Positions 12,304-23,486 of a DNA stretch of 64,000 nt are shown here, in pieces. Origin of the DNA: Vespula vulgaris. Its lineage: Eukaryota > Arthropoda > Insecta > Hymenoptera > Vespidae. Position 1 is the first letter of the stretch; each line of letters opens with the position of its first letter. The position numbers and the translations under genes are program-made. Location: the NCBI RefSeq assembly GCF_905475345.1, contig NC_066603.1:857001-921000 (forward strand). Direction: 5' to 3'. The notes under the pieces were generated by a model. That model was given only the letters and a program-made list of their open reading frames with translations. It was not told the DNA's origin and made no database searches.

Positions 12304-13916
12304 AAGAACGATCTTAATATCTATATATATGTATGATGATATGCGTATGTATTTAATTTATTCTTTAAAATCTTCCAAAAGATTGAGAATTTTATTTATC
12401 GATTCAATCGATAAAAAATATGAAGTAAGCTCGTAAATGGTTAGACTATATTTAATCTTATTAATTTAAGTGATACACCGAATGATGAACATGATAGATC
12501 CTTGTGATTTTTTGTGATCCACCAAGTGGATAAATCTTTTGTTAATTTCGTCTTGTGTCTATTTTATTTAAACATTTTTATTTCTGTGTATCTCTCGTGT
12601 ATATATATATAGGAATGCGGAGAGAATACGTGTAGACATTTCAGTGACGTCTGCGTTTATTTTTCTTTTTTGGAGTTTTTGATACTCGTCTCGTACAAAT
12701 ATGTATTTATAGAAGATTAGGAACAAGGATAACGCGCGTCTGACTTATTATGAAGATAAAGAGACACACATACACCCACATGCGTACACATGTTCTCGCA
12801 CATACAAAATACTATAATTTAAAAAAAGGAACATGAGATTAATTTGTTCGATTTTTCAAAAGTCCATATAGTTTTTCGAATATTACATTCATCGTTGAAA
12901 TTTTTCCGTTATCATTTTCTTTCTTTTTTTATATAGCATTAGATTTTCCTGATGAATTAGAACCGAATTTTCTTTATTCAATTTTCAAACACTCGGCTAT
13001 GATGAGACGATACGACGTACAAGCATTTATAGCACTTAGCTTTTACAACGTCGATTACATTATTTAATCTATTTCATTAATTAAAGATTAATTCCAGTAT
13101 TAATAGCCAGTCGTATAGACGTTAGATTATATCAGATGTGTGTGTATATATATATATATATACATACACACTTGAAAATTATTTTTCTTTTTCCTTCTCT
13201 TTCTTTTTTTTTTCTTTTTTTCAATAAACTGGACGCAAGAAAAATGTTGAGTATACGTGCGTAAAAATTATTCCTTCGAAGTTTGCTATAGCAAGAAAAG
13301 AAGAAGCAAAGAAAAAAACAAAAAGTTACATAATAATTTTTTTTCAATAATTTAAAAAAAAATTTTCCTTACACAATTTTGTAACTTCTTCTTTTTTTTG
13401 GTTTCTTTTTTCTTAGACAAAAGTGCGAGTTTATTCGAACATTTTTTTTTGATCGATCAACAAACGATAAATTTTCGTATTGCATATCGTTGATCGTTCA
13501 ATGTTGAAAAGCTTTAAAAAATATTGAAGAAAAATAGGAACTTCGATAAAGCAACGTGCGAATATTTGGGTAAAATAGGAACTGTATCGTTACCTTTTGA
13601 ATAAGCACGCTGACCCAACGACATTGGCGATTGTATAAAACGATTTTTCGATTAATAAAATGTTTTACATATTGACTAGTCGTTATCATTTTTTTTTCCT
13701 TCGCCAAAGGTCGATCTTTCCGTTTCCAAAAGTCGTTGCAAGATACTTATCGTCTTAGATGCATTAAGTAATAAATATAGTTAATTATTATTACCCTAAT
13801 TTCTATAATATGTATGTGATAATAATGGGAAGTCTATATGTATATTTTGATTCAATTATTATTTGATTTATCGAGCCGAGCAAGGTTGATCGATCTCTGT
13901 GCGTTGTGTTTCAAAA
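12164..13916. other. Convergent intergenic region CLN3/Bap55
   Basis: Holds the 3' UTRs of two convergent genes. A perfect (GA)n tract of about 70 nt lies at 12235-12303, shortly after the CLN3 stop. The rest is AT-rich with homopolymer T runs. No coding signal. Confidence 0.6.
12235..12303. repeat. (GA)n microsatellite in CLN3 3' region
   Basis: About 30 GA units ending in GAAAGA variants, 72 nt after the CLN3 stop codon, so probably transcribed in the 3' UTR. Confidence 0.9.
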
Positions 13917-15841
13917 TCACCCTTCCACTTTTCTAAAAGACCTCGATCTCTAAAAACCCATAAGATTTGTTGAGAATCATTTGGAGTAACAATATGATAG
14001 AATAAAGTAAAAATGATAAGTGAAAGAGAAGATCAAATTCACCGTTCTAAAATCAATTTCCCGGATTCCTCGTATTCCTGTCTCGACAGCCACATCTGTT
14101 GAAAGGATCCAAGAGAGCTAAGGATCGAGCCACCGATCCAGGCACCATAACGACGTTCGCTCGAACTATTGGCGCTAATTATCTTCAGTCTCATACTCTG
14201 CCAACAACGTTCGTTATAATGAAATGATATATAACAGGAAGATAATGAAAAAATGATTAATATATTATCGATTACCGGAGGCGTTTTACTAGCCAAATCT
14301 CTGTTCAATCTTTCGCTGAAACCTTGGAGACAAGAGTTACCTCCTGTGACTACGACACTACCGTATAAACTCTGCGATCGGGAATGATTTCGTTAGAAGG
14401 ACAGATAGAATATATTGTTAACGAATTTGTTGATACCTACAGGTCTAATATCCATGTCACACATCCCGACACTTGTTGTTACTAATGGACCAACGCCTAG
14501 GATACTAGCACCAACACCTTTAACATTACTAGGATCAAATAGTGCCTCTGGTATCATGAGTCTTACGGAGCCAAAATCATCGTTATAACCAGTTGGAAAT
14601 TCGAAATGTTTCATGGGTAAAGTATTAGCCATGTCCTCGTCGTATGGACTATCAGAAACTTGCAGGCAATTCATTTGAAAGTCTTGCAACACTTCTCGTA
14701 CCATGTAACTCAACCAGGAAGTGGTTGGTTGTGGTCCAGGTCTTCTGGTCCAACGTGGTGGATCTCTTTCTCTCACCACGTCTGAAAATAACGATTAATG
14801 TAGATCTATCAAAGATCTTTATATAATCAATATAGAAAGAGTTTACCTTTACTAGCGACGAGACAAGCAGGTACCAATTCGATATCCTTTTCTTCAAAAA
14901 ATTGTCTACATTGCATGGTAATAAAATCGCCACCCAAAGGACTCTTGACTATTCCTTGTGTGATAACATAACCATCGTGAACCGGAACGGCACTGGTATG
15001 CGTCGCACCACTATCGACAACCATAGCGGTTGATCTCCCATTGGCGTAAGCCGCCAAAACTGCATTCTTACAGATATACATAGCAGGAACATTAAACTTT
15101 TCGAACATTAATTCAAGAAGTTTCTCTCGTTTCAATCTAGTATTCCAGGGACACTCCGTCATCAGGATCGGATGGTGTTCCGGTAAAGCATGAAGACGTT
15201 GTTTGTACGTGTATTCGGTTAAACGTTCGAACATGTCCCAATCTTCGACCATTCCATCTTTCATCAAGCTGACCATCTCCATATCTTAAACAATCGGAAA
15301 TACACATCAATCGTATAATTTACATGATTTATCGAAGTAATAGTAATAATTATAACAATAATAATAATAATAATAATAATAATAGTAATAATAATAATAA
15401 TAATAATAACAACTATAATAATAATAATAATAATAATATAAATTTTGAATAAAAAAAATATTAATATTTAATCTTAATCGAATAATCCATACGTGTCTAA
15501 CGTAATAAATTATTACAATTAGAAAGAGAGGACATTACCCTTCTTACGGACTTGAATGGCCGTGACGTCAATGTTGTAGTGTTTCCTGACGGTATGATTA
15601 CATTCAGGCGAATCAACGGGATCCTCCCATACGCCAAGATTCGTTGGGATTTCAGCCTTCGGTGTATCCTCACCGCCATATCCAACGCGAAGGCTCTGAT
15701 GTCCAACGTCGAAAATGATAGCACCGACCTCGTCTATCGAAAAAATGATCGGATCTATTCAATTATTATATTCCAAATGATCGTCTAGAAAAATACGAAG
15801 AGGTTGCACTACTCACCACCACCGTAGACACCACCGCTCAT
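13917..15841 (-). CDS. Bap55: Actin-related protein BAP55 (BAF53/ACTL6 family)
   Basis: Nuclear actin-related subunit of the Brahma (SWI/SNF) and Tip60/NuA4 chromatin complexes. Exons: 15841-15817 (MSGGVYGG), 15733-15539, 15284-14847, 14781-14441, 14371-14276, 14197-14043 and a proposed terminal exon 13932-13917. All junctions are phase-matched and total about 421 aa (human BAF53a 429). Diagnostic parts: [18 protein letters not shown] (actin phosphate-1 region), [53 protein letters not shown] (phosphate-2 loop), [54 protein letters not shown] and [20 protein letters not shown]. The very 3' end is ambiguous: after GAACG the sequence reads GTGAAT, either a donor to a short last exon (ending ERKVEG) or a direct TGA stop at 14041-14039 (ending LILER). 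Confidence 0.94.
15350..15440. repeat. (AAT)n microsatellite in Bap55 intron 2
   Basis: About 85 nt of AAT units with occasional GTA/ACA interruptions, entirely inside the intron between 15284 and 15539. Confidence 0.9.
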
Positions 15842-16342
15842 AGTATCTGCAAGGAGCTACGGTCTCGCGCATGCTCAACGTTGTCCTTCGTTGGTGCGCC
15901 TCCATACTGGAAAGCTTTTCATTATTCCTTTTCAGATATTCGATATCTCCTGTCCTACCCTTTACCTCCTGTCGGATAATTCGAATTTTTTGTTTTTTAA
16001 TTTTGTGATTGATTAAAAGAAAAAAAAAGAAAGAAAAAAAAGAAAGAAAAAGAAAAAGATTTCATTGAGAAGAAAGAAATAATATTATAGTTTTCCTTTA
16101 TCCATTTATAGATACAAGGTGATCGATATATCATCGTTCAGCAATTTCTCTTGGGATTCTTTTGGAAATAAAACAGGGCTGACATGAGGATTCAATCGAA
16201 ACGTTATCAATATGGAATTAGTGTTGTATATTTTACAAAGTAAATAGAATATAAACAATCTAAAGTCATCTAAAACACAATAGTACGAATTTCGTGGTAA
16301 ATCATTTCATGTCATAAAGTAGACGATATATCAACAGGGCGA

Positions 16343-16345
<3 letters not shown>

Positions 16346-16384
<39 letters not shown>

Positions 16385-16418
16385 CCTCTCTCTCTTTCTC
16401 TTTCTTTCTTTTTAAAAT

Positions 16419-16454
<36 letters not shown>
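16346..16454. repeat. Two (CT)n tracts
   Basis: CT tracts at 16346-16380 and 16419-16454 with a short CT-rich interval between them. Confidence 0.9.
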
Positions 16455-16460
<6 letters not shown>

Positions 16461-16727
16461 TTTCTCTCTTTTTCGGCTCGCGTCACTAATTCGAGAGTCG
16501 AAATAACGAGTACGACTGAAAAATGATCGATCACATTGTCGAGTGAACGATTTCACTTATTACATGCGCTTTTCGCAAACTGATTCGAGATGATAACACA
16601 TATAGATATCCGAAGGCTGCTGCGTCTTTATTTTTCTTGAATGAACTGCTTTTCTTTTTGTTACAACGCCGGGTCCGCCGATTGTTAATCGTCGACGGCG
16701 AGTAAATTATTTTGAACGTCGTAGTTT

Positions 16728-16734
16728 TATTCAT

Positions 16735-16776
<42 letters not shown>
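16728..16776. repeat. (ATTT)n microsatellite
   Basis: About twelve ATTT units followed by T-rich sequence. Confidence 0.9.
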
Positions 16777-16779
<3 letters not shown>

Positions 16780-17306
16780 TTTTTTTATTTTTTTGCTTTT
16801 TATTATTTTTTTCTTTAATCGTTGCTTGGAGTTTAGATTTGAGCGTATCATTCGTAAAATTTACATCCTTTGCACGACACGTCGAGAGTAAGAAAAATGA
16901 GAAATCGACAATCGCAAGTTACTTCTTCTTTCTCTCTCTTTTTTTTTATTTCTCTCTCTCTTTCTCTCTCTCTTTCTCTTTGGTATTTTTTTTTTCTTTT
17001 GGTTTCATTTTCTTTATCTCCTTTCGTAGGATAACTTCGTACGACACTGTGCTCTGTTGTACATACATACGTAATATGAACGAATCTCATCTCTAAGGAG
17101 AATTTGTTTCGGTGTCTCTCGAATCTCTAATTGGAAGACAAACACGTAATACGGAATAAAAGTTTGCTCGTTGCTCATTTTTCGAATAACATATACGTCG
17201 TGGGTGTAGAAAAATCCCAAGGAAGGAACTTAACGCGTCCGAATTAACGCGCGTCGAGTTTGCGGACTCGTTGAATGTCTCTCGAGGAACATCGAAGACG
17301 GAGACG

Positions 17307-17445
17307 TATATGTATACATATGTATATATGTATGTATGCACGTATGTATGTATGTATGTATGTAGTATGTATGTATGTATGTATGCATGTACGTATATAT
17401 GTATGTATGTATGCATGTACGTATATATGTATGATATACATACAT
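17307..17445. repeat. Compound TATG/GTAC tetranucleotide repeat
   Basis: Tandem GTAT/ATGT units with occasional C variants. The tetranucleotide period leaves all three plus-strand frames open, which creates false open reading frames. Confidence 0.9.
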
Positions 17446-17911
17446 ATGTATATAATATACTCTTGAAAGAGCTGCTGTTTTTTTGGCACGGGTATTGAGT
17501 CTCGTCTCGATTAATGATATCATCGTCACAATGACGTGAAAATGAAAAAAATGGCAGTTTAGAGAACACATGGTCGAATTTGCGAGCTCGTTTCAGGATT
17601 ACAGTCGGTGCGCGTTCCATGCGCGAGTTGTTGGAACGCGAGGTAAGATGAAGAGGGCGAAGGAAGATAAATTGAATTAACGAGCGTCCTGATTAATTAA
17701 CAACAGACGGACCCTAGCTCACATCGATATAATTAATCTTAAGGGTGCGAAGAAAGGGTAAAAGGGATATGGTAAGTAGGCAGATAGGTGGTTGATTGGT
17801 GGGTGGTTGGTTGATAGGTAAGTCGGCTGGTCGGTTAAAATTAGTTTGCTTGATTTTAGGTGTCTCTTGGTTTTTGCGCGCGCGCTCGAACGTATATACG
17901 TCAGGTTTACA

Positions 17912-17917
17912 TTTATT
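17912..17917 (-). terminator. AATAAA overlapping Dscam2 stop codon
   Basis: The minus strand reads TAAATAAATG at the stop. The hexamer overlaps the stop, so the poly(A) signal actually used is probably further left. Confidence 0.25.
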
Positions 17918-18181
17918 TACACCGCGATTACGAAGTCACGGACATTTCGTTGGCTACAGTGACCACGGTCAAGGTCGCACTCTGCTTCGCTTAACTCAAA
18001 CGCGTCGGAGAAGCCCGAGGGTGGGTCCAACTTGGGGACGAACAAGTTTCCTGATCCGTCACGCTCCTGGTCCCGATTGGTACAGGAATTGCTCGACTGG
18101 TGCTTGGAATTGCCAATCCCGGTGATTGGCCCGAAGTTGGTACGGGTCTCCTCGCTGGGATGACGCGCCAACCGTAACATC
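17917..18181 (-). CDS. Dscam2: Dscam2 terminal exon with stop codon
   Basis: Phase 2 in. MLRLARHPSEETRTNFGPIT, then FSDAFELSEAECDLDRG and the C-terminus RNVRDFVIAV. SEAECD(L/R)D matches the Dscam1 tail, and the hydrophobic C-terminus (IAV versus MAV in Dscam1) looks like a PDZ ligand. Acceptor GGAACAG|GATG. Confidence 0.85.
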
Positions 18182-18616
18182 CTGTTCCGAGTGATAATGT
18201 CTGTTAGTTATGAAACTAATCATAGTATTACGAGGAAAAGATTTGTAAAGATTTATTTGATCCTTCAACTTACTTGGGTCTTCCCCTTCCAGGAAACGAT
18301 TTTCTCTCAAGAATCGGTGAGGGTTCTGTAGACGTGCTAGATTCTGGTCCATGGTACAGGAAGTCTAGAACAGGACATATAAAATTTCTCTTGAAACCCG
18401 TTAAACACATGCACCGGCTAACGTATTTGATAAAACTGATTCTTTACGCATGTGGCGCACCTTACATATAACACGGGACAAAGGCAAAGACAAGTGGGTG
18501 CTGTGGTGCGTACGGATCGTAAATCCAGCGGTATTTTAACTTGGATACAACAAGTAGGACGATCGACCTGGTTGAATCATATGTGAGGATAGCACAAAAG
18601 ATCAGAAAGAAAAGAG

Positions 18617-18679
<63 letters not shown>

Positions 18680-19443
18680 AATAGAATCGAATCCAAGTGA
18701 ATGAGAGAAAGAGAAACAAAAAGGGAAAGTAAAAAAAAAAGAGAAGTAAAAATAGAGAAAAAGAGAGGTAGAAAACAATGACAAACTGCATACTGTGGAC
18801 ACGCGAATCGGCGGCAGACGCCGAATGGTGCGAATCGACGAGATGATTGGAAGACTCGGTTCGGCTGCTGGTCCCGACTTCCGTGTCGCTGTCCGAGCCC
18901 AGGGTGTCGTATTCCTCCGACTCGGACTTGCCCTGACTGACCTTGTGCGTTTTGTGCAACGGTGCAGAGGACGAACGGCCTCCGCGTACCTTAGTGTACC
19001 GGTTGCAATCCGACTGCAATCAGACGGAATTGTGGTTCGATGAATGGCACTTCGCACGAGGAGAACGAGGACACGCTACACCGATGTCCTATACATATGT
19101 CCATCGTCTTTCTCTATCTTAGCAGTATATTACGACGAGCTACCCTTCTCCTTTAAGAGCATACACGACAGTTTCTCTTCACGTTTCATCCTTTAACCAA
19201 AAGTTCTCCGTTGATTCGTGTCGAGTGGATTGAATGATCTCTAGATCAGAGCCACTGTAATTCGATTTCTACGAACTTTGCCAACATCTTAGGAGTTCAC
19301 AGCTCGAAACTCGAGGTACGCCATCGATAGAGAGATAAAGAGACAGAGATAAGGACAGAAAGATCGTTTGTGTGCGTTACTCTCTGATATTGATTTTAAT
19401 TTCGAGCGCCAGAAGAATGAGAGAAATCGAGAGGGAAAGACAA

Positions 19444-19494
<51 letters not shown>

Positions 19495-22400
19495 GACCTA
19501 AGCTACTCTCGATGTGCAATCGAGGTTACCGTCCAAGGTACGTTAAAAAAGAAAGAAGTGGCTATGATCCCCCGAGTGGCGCTGATCTAGATTCTTACGA
19601 GTCTCCTTTGTTATTTTCAACGTTGTTCAAAGAATGAAAGATGCTTTTAGGGATCGTAAGATGGCGGAATCGGAGAGCTGTCGATGTGAGTGTCGGTGTT
19701 GCATTTCCTCGGACAGACTAATCAGGACAGCTGCGAAAACGAAGCAAGGTGGGACCAGCAGTCGCAACGATCGTTGGGCTATTTTTACTTCTTTGCTCGT
19801 GAACCTCTAGTCTACCGTTCACGCAATTTATTACGGAACTTAGGAGGTAGAGGTAGAGAGCTTCAGTCTGTTTATCCTGACGGATACCGCAAGAAAAGAA
19901 TGAAAGAAAGAAGAAAAAGAAAGGAGAAAGAAAGAAAGGAAAAAAAGAAAGAGAGATAGAAAGAAAGAAAGAAAGAAAGAAAGAGAGAAAGAAAGATAGA
20001 AAGAAAGGAAGGAAGGAAGAAAGGAAGAAAGATAGAAAGAAATATAAAAAGAAAGAAGGAAAGAAAGAAAGATAGAAAGAAAGAAAAAAAATAAAGGCTT
20101 ACGAGGCCAGACTCTGTTGGTGGAAGCCGCAGTGCCGCATGCTGAAGCGATATTTTTTTCCGCAGCGTTTTTCTAGCGCAAAAGTCTGACAATTGGAGAA
20201 CGAACGATCGGATCGATCGTCCGATCAGCGAAAGTAAAAAGAAGGGAAAAATAAGAAGAGCACCGTCGATGTATTCGGACGCATCGATTTTTGTCATTTT
20301 CGTACATGCAGTGTGCACTGTGTGTATCGCGAGTGTCGTACGACGATGCCTCGGTGTGAAGATGCATGATGATGGTGAACGAACGAAAAGCGACGAGAGG
20401 ATGGAAGGTGGAATCAATGAACCGGACGATACCTCTCTTAATTGTAGAGTATCGGCAGTAGACAGGCGAGGATCGTGATAAACGAAGGTCTGGAGCGGTG
20501 CTGCTGAATTGCAACGGCTGTCGCCTCCTGCGGGAACACTTTCCTCCAATTGGAATGTGGCATACGGATAGATGTCCTCCGAATATTCTACAAATCATTA
20601 GAAATTCGATCGAATAGAAAGAGATATATCACACACGATCTCAGGTCCATCGTCTTAACTCACCTGGAATTTTTTCTAACGTGGCCATTTCACGTATCGG
20701 AGAACGCAGAGGTTTTCTGACGGTGGCATAATACTGTTCTCGTTGTTCCATATTCTGTTTATTGTCCAATGCCGCAGCAGTTTGAGCATCGTGTAGGCTA
20801 CCCATATCACCCATGAAAGAACCTACGATCGATACTAAAAATTAAACGATGCGCTTGTCCTCGTAATAACATTACGTTCTGGGGACGTGGTATACTTACG
20901 TTTCCGAAAACAGTAAAATACAGCACCTGCTGCAGCGATAACAGCTAAAGAGCTCAGTATCAGAGGAACGATCAATTTTAGGTCCGAGTATACCGGCGTA
21001 TGCTGTGGTATAAAGTGATCGATCTCGATCGTTGCTACCGTCGAGCTAACGTGTAGTTGTAAGGTCGTCACTTTGTATTCGACGACCGAGGAACCAGCAT
21101 TGTTGTGTGCTCGTATACGTATGTCATAGGTCGTACCAGGCTGTAACTCGCTCAAAGTATAAGTCTTCTGTACCTAGGAGAGAAAATGAAAAGATTAAGA
21201 GGAATCCAAGCGAGATAAGAAGGACGAATCGACGAGAATTAATGATACCTCGATGTTGCTGGAAACTAAAGTCCAAATATCCTCTCCATTCTTTCGAAAC
21301 TCCAATTCGAAGTAAGTTATAGGACAGCCACCGTCGTTCCAGGTGCTAAGATGAAGCGTGATCCAGGATACGTTGACGGTGATAAACTTATCGGAGCTAC
21401 CAGGCGAATCTTCTGGCTTTGAACCTTCCGTTCTGGCTTTGACAATTTCGCTGGGCGAGCCCATACCAATTCGATTGTACGCCGTCAGATACATTTGATA
21501 ATCATTGCCACACCAAAGACGAGACAGTACGAAGCTGCTCATCTTATGAGACACTTTGACCTCTTCCCATTCGCCGGATTCTCGTTTATAGTGGAGGATG
21601 TAGCCTCTTATCGGAGCACCGCCATCGTCTCCGTTCTTCCACTGAACGTTTATCGAATTACTTGTCGCGCTGGTGGCGTGTAAAAGTGGTGCTGCCGGAG
21701 GAACTGGAAAAAAAAGAAGAAAAGAGAGAAAAGGAGAGGGAGGATAAGTGGGAAAGGGGAAAAAAAGAAAAGAAAAGAACAGAGACGAGAAACGCATAGA
21801 GACCTTAAATGACGCGAATCCGATCCAATTTTTATGACGCGAGTAGTAAGGGTTTCTCTAGATAAAACTCGATTTTCTAAACGAAGGAAGACTCGAAAAA
21901 AGCGCTTCTAATGGTCTACCTTCGAGGCAAAAGTTCATTTTAATTTTCTTTACCGAGATCCAATTTATTAACTCGCTCGAGTAGAAGATGTTAAAGGACT
22001 TGGCACGTGACCAACCCTTGGTAAAGTTACTAACGAACGATAATGAGGCTAGCGTAAAAGAAAATTCATTGGATGTTAATGCAAGTATACCTTGTACGGT
22101 CAAACGATGAGTTATTTGATCGGAACCATGACGATTTTCAACGAAACAAGTATAATTCCCGCTGTCCTCTCTGTGTAGCTCCGTGATCTGTAAAGAACCG
22201 TCTGGCAGCATGGATATTCTCGCGGACGATTTCACCATTTGACCCCATTGTTTCCAGATCACCGAAGGTTCCGGCTTGCCAACGCTCTGACAAGATAAAG
22301 TAACGTCTTGTTTCCAAGGAACGATGAGGACCACACCGAACGAATAAATTGCAGCTCGAACTGCGAAAGTTCAACGTTCATGCTGTTAATCCCATTTTTC

Positions 22401-23455
22401 ATAGATCGTAATACATTGATCGTAACATCAATCCTATCGGGAAAAAACTAAAGGACAAATAAAATATTTACCTTCGCTCGATGGCGAGACAGTAATCAAC
22501 GGAGTCTTTGGTCCCTCACCGACCGACGTGATAGCAGCTATACTGAACTCATACTGATTCCTTTTATGTAAATTCTCAGCTTGGTAACTAGTTTGATGGG
22601 GTGAGATGGCTCGCCTAAACCACTTGCTGTCAGCCCCAACGCTACGGATATGAACGTTGTACGAAGTGATATTGCCGTTGCTCCTTAGTGGTGGTAACCA
22701 AGAGACGATGATGGATGTGGCTGAACTAGCAACGGCCTTGACACCGGCTGGGACTTCGGGGAAGTCTTCTTCGGTGACACAGTAAAGTGGCGCAGAGGCA
22801 ACTCCATCGCCAGCTCTGGTAAAGGCCAACGCTTGGACCGAATAATTCGTATATTTTTCGAGGCTATGTATCACTACGGTCAGGGCAGTAGTGATCTTCA
22901 TTTCGGACTTGCTAGATTCCGTTAGAGAGTCCATGTTCTCCCACATCACTTTGTAGCCCTTCAGAATGCCATTCAAACTGGAATCCGACGGTGGGTCCCA
23001 TGAGAGTTGCAACGATTGCGAGGACAATGCCGTACATCTTACGTCCTGAGGTGGCTTACTTGGTACTGCAAAAGAATAATAAATCCTATTCCTTCTCTAA
23101 AACGATCATAAAAACAAGTCCAATATTAACTCTTACACGCTTTCTTTATTACGAATACGCGTAAAACTTTCAAAGCTTGTTAAGCCTTTATTGTTGTTAT
23201 TGATATTCCTTTAATTTATTTCACTCCACTTTCCAGTCCAACTCTCTCTCTTTCTCTCCCTCTCTCTGTCTCTCTGAAGCTAACTTCCCAAATGCTTAAT
23301 GCACGCAAAGTACGGGATTGACTTTTGCCAAGAGGTGGAATGTTTATCCGGCCTGGACGATGAAAGAACGAAAAGTACTCGAGAAATTTAAGCGGCGTAT
23401 CGCATTCAACCTTGCTACGGATTAAAGAAAAGTTATTCGCAAGTGGATCACTCGA

Positions 23456-23486
<31 letters not shown>

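Larger units (their letters stand above)
15842..17916. other. Intergenic region Bap55 promoter to Dscam2 3' end
   Basis: The Bap55 promoter lies just right of 15841, and the Dscam2 3' UTR should extend left from 17917. The middle is low-complexity: (CT)n at 16346-16380 and 16419-16454, (ATTT)n at 16728-16776 and TATG-type repeats at 17307-17445. No coding exon was seen. The long open frames here come from the repeats. Confidence 0.6.

Noticed and set aside
14276..14371. Apparent one-base frameshift in the Bap55 exon encoding [12 protein letters not shown]
   Set aside because: Arose from my own misreading of a line join. The sequence has two C residues there and the frame is intact.
17271..17620. 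Several overlapping open frames of 63-175 codons on both strands
   Set aside because: They are read through TATG/GTAC tetranucleotide repeats. The composition is Tyr/Met/Cys or Ile/His/Thr runs with no domain.
18059..18352. 97-codon minus-strand frame starting MDQNLARLQNPHRF
   Set aside because: Out of phase with both the upstream tail exon and the terminal SEAECD exon; the frame reading FLYHGPESS fits both neighbours.
19500..19860. Possible extra cytoplasmic-tail exon of Dscam2
   Set aside because: Composition is exon-like, but no acceptor/donor pair with the required phases gave a sensible peptide, and the neighbouring exons already join in phase 0.
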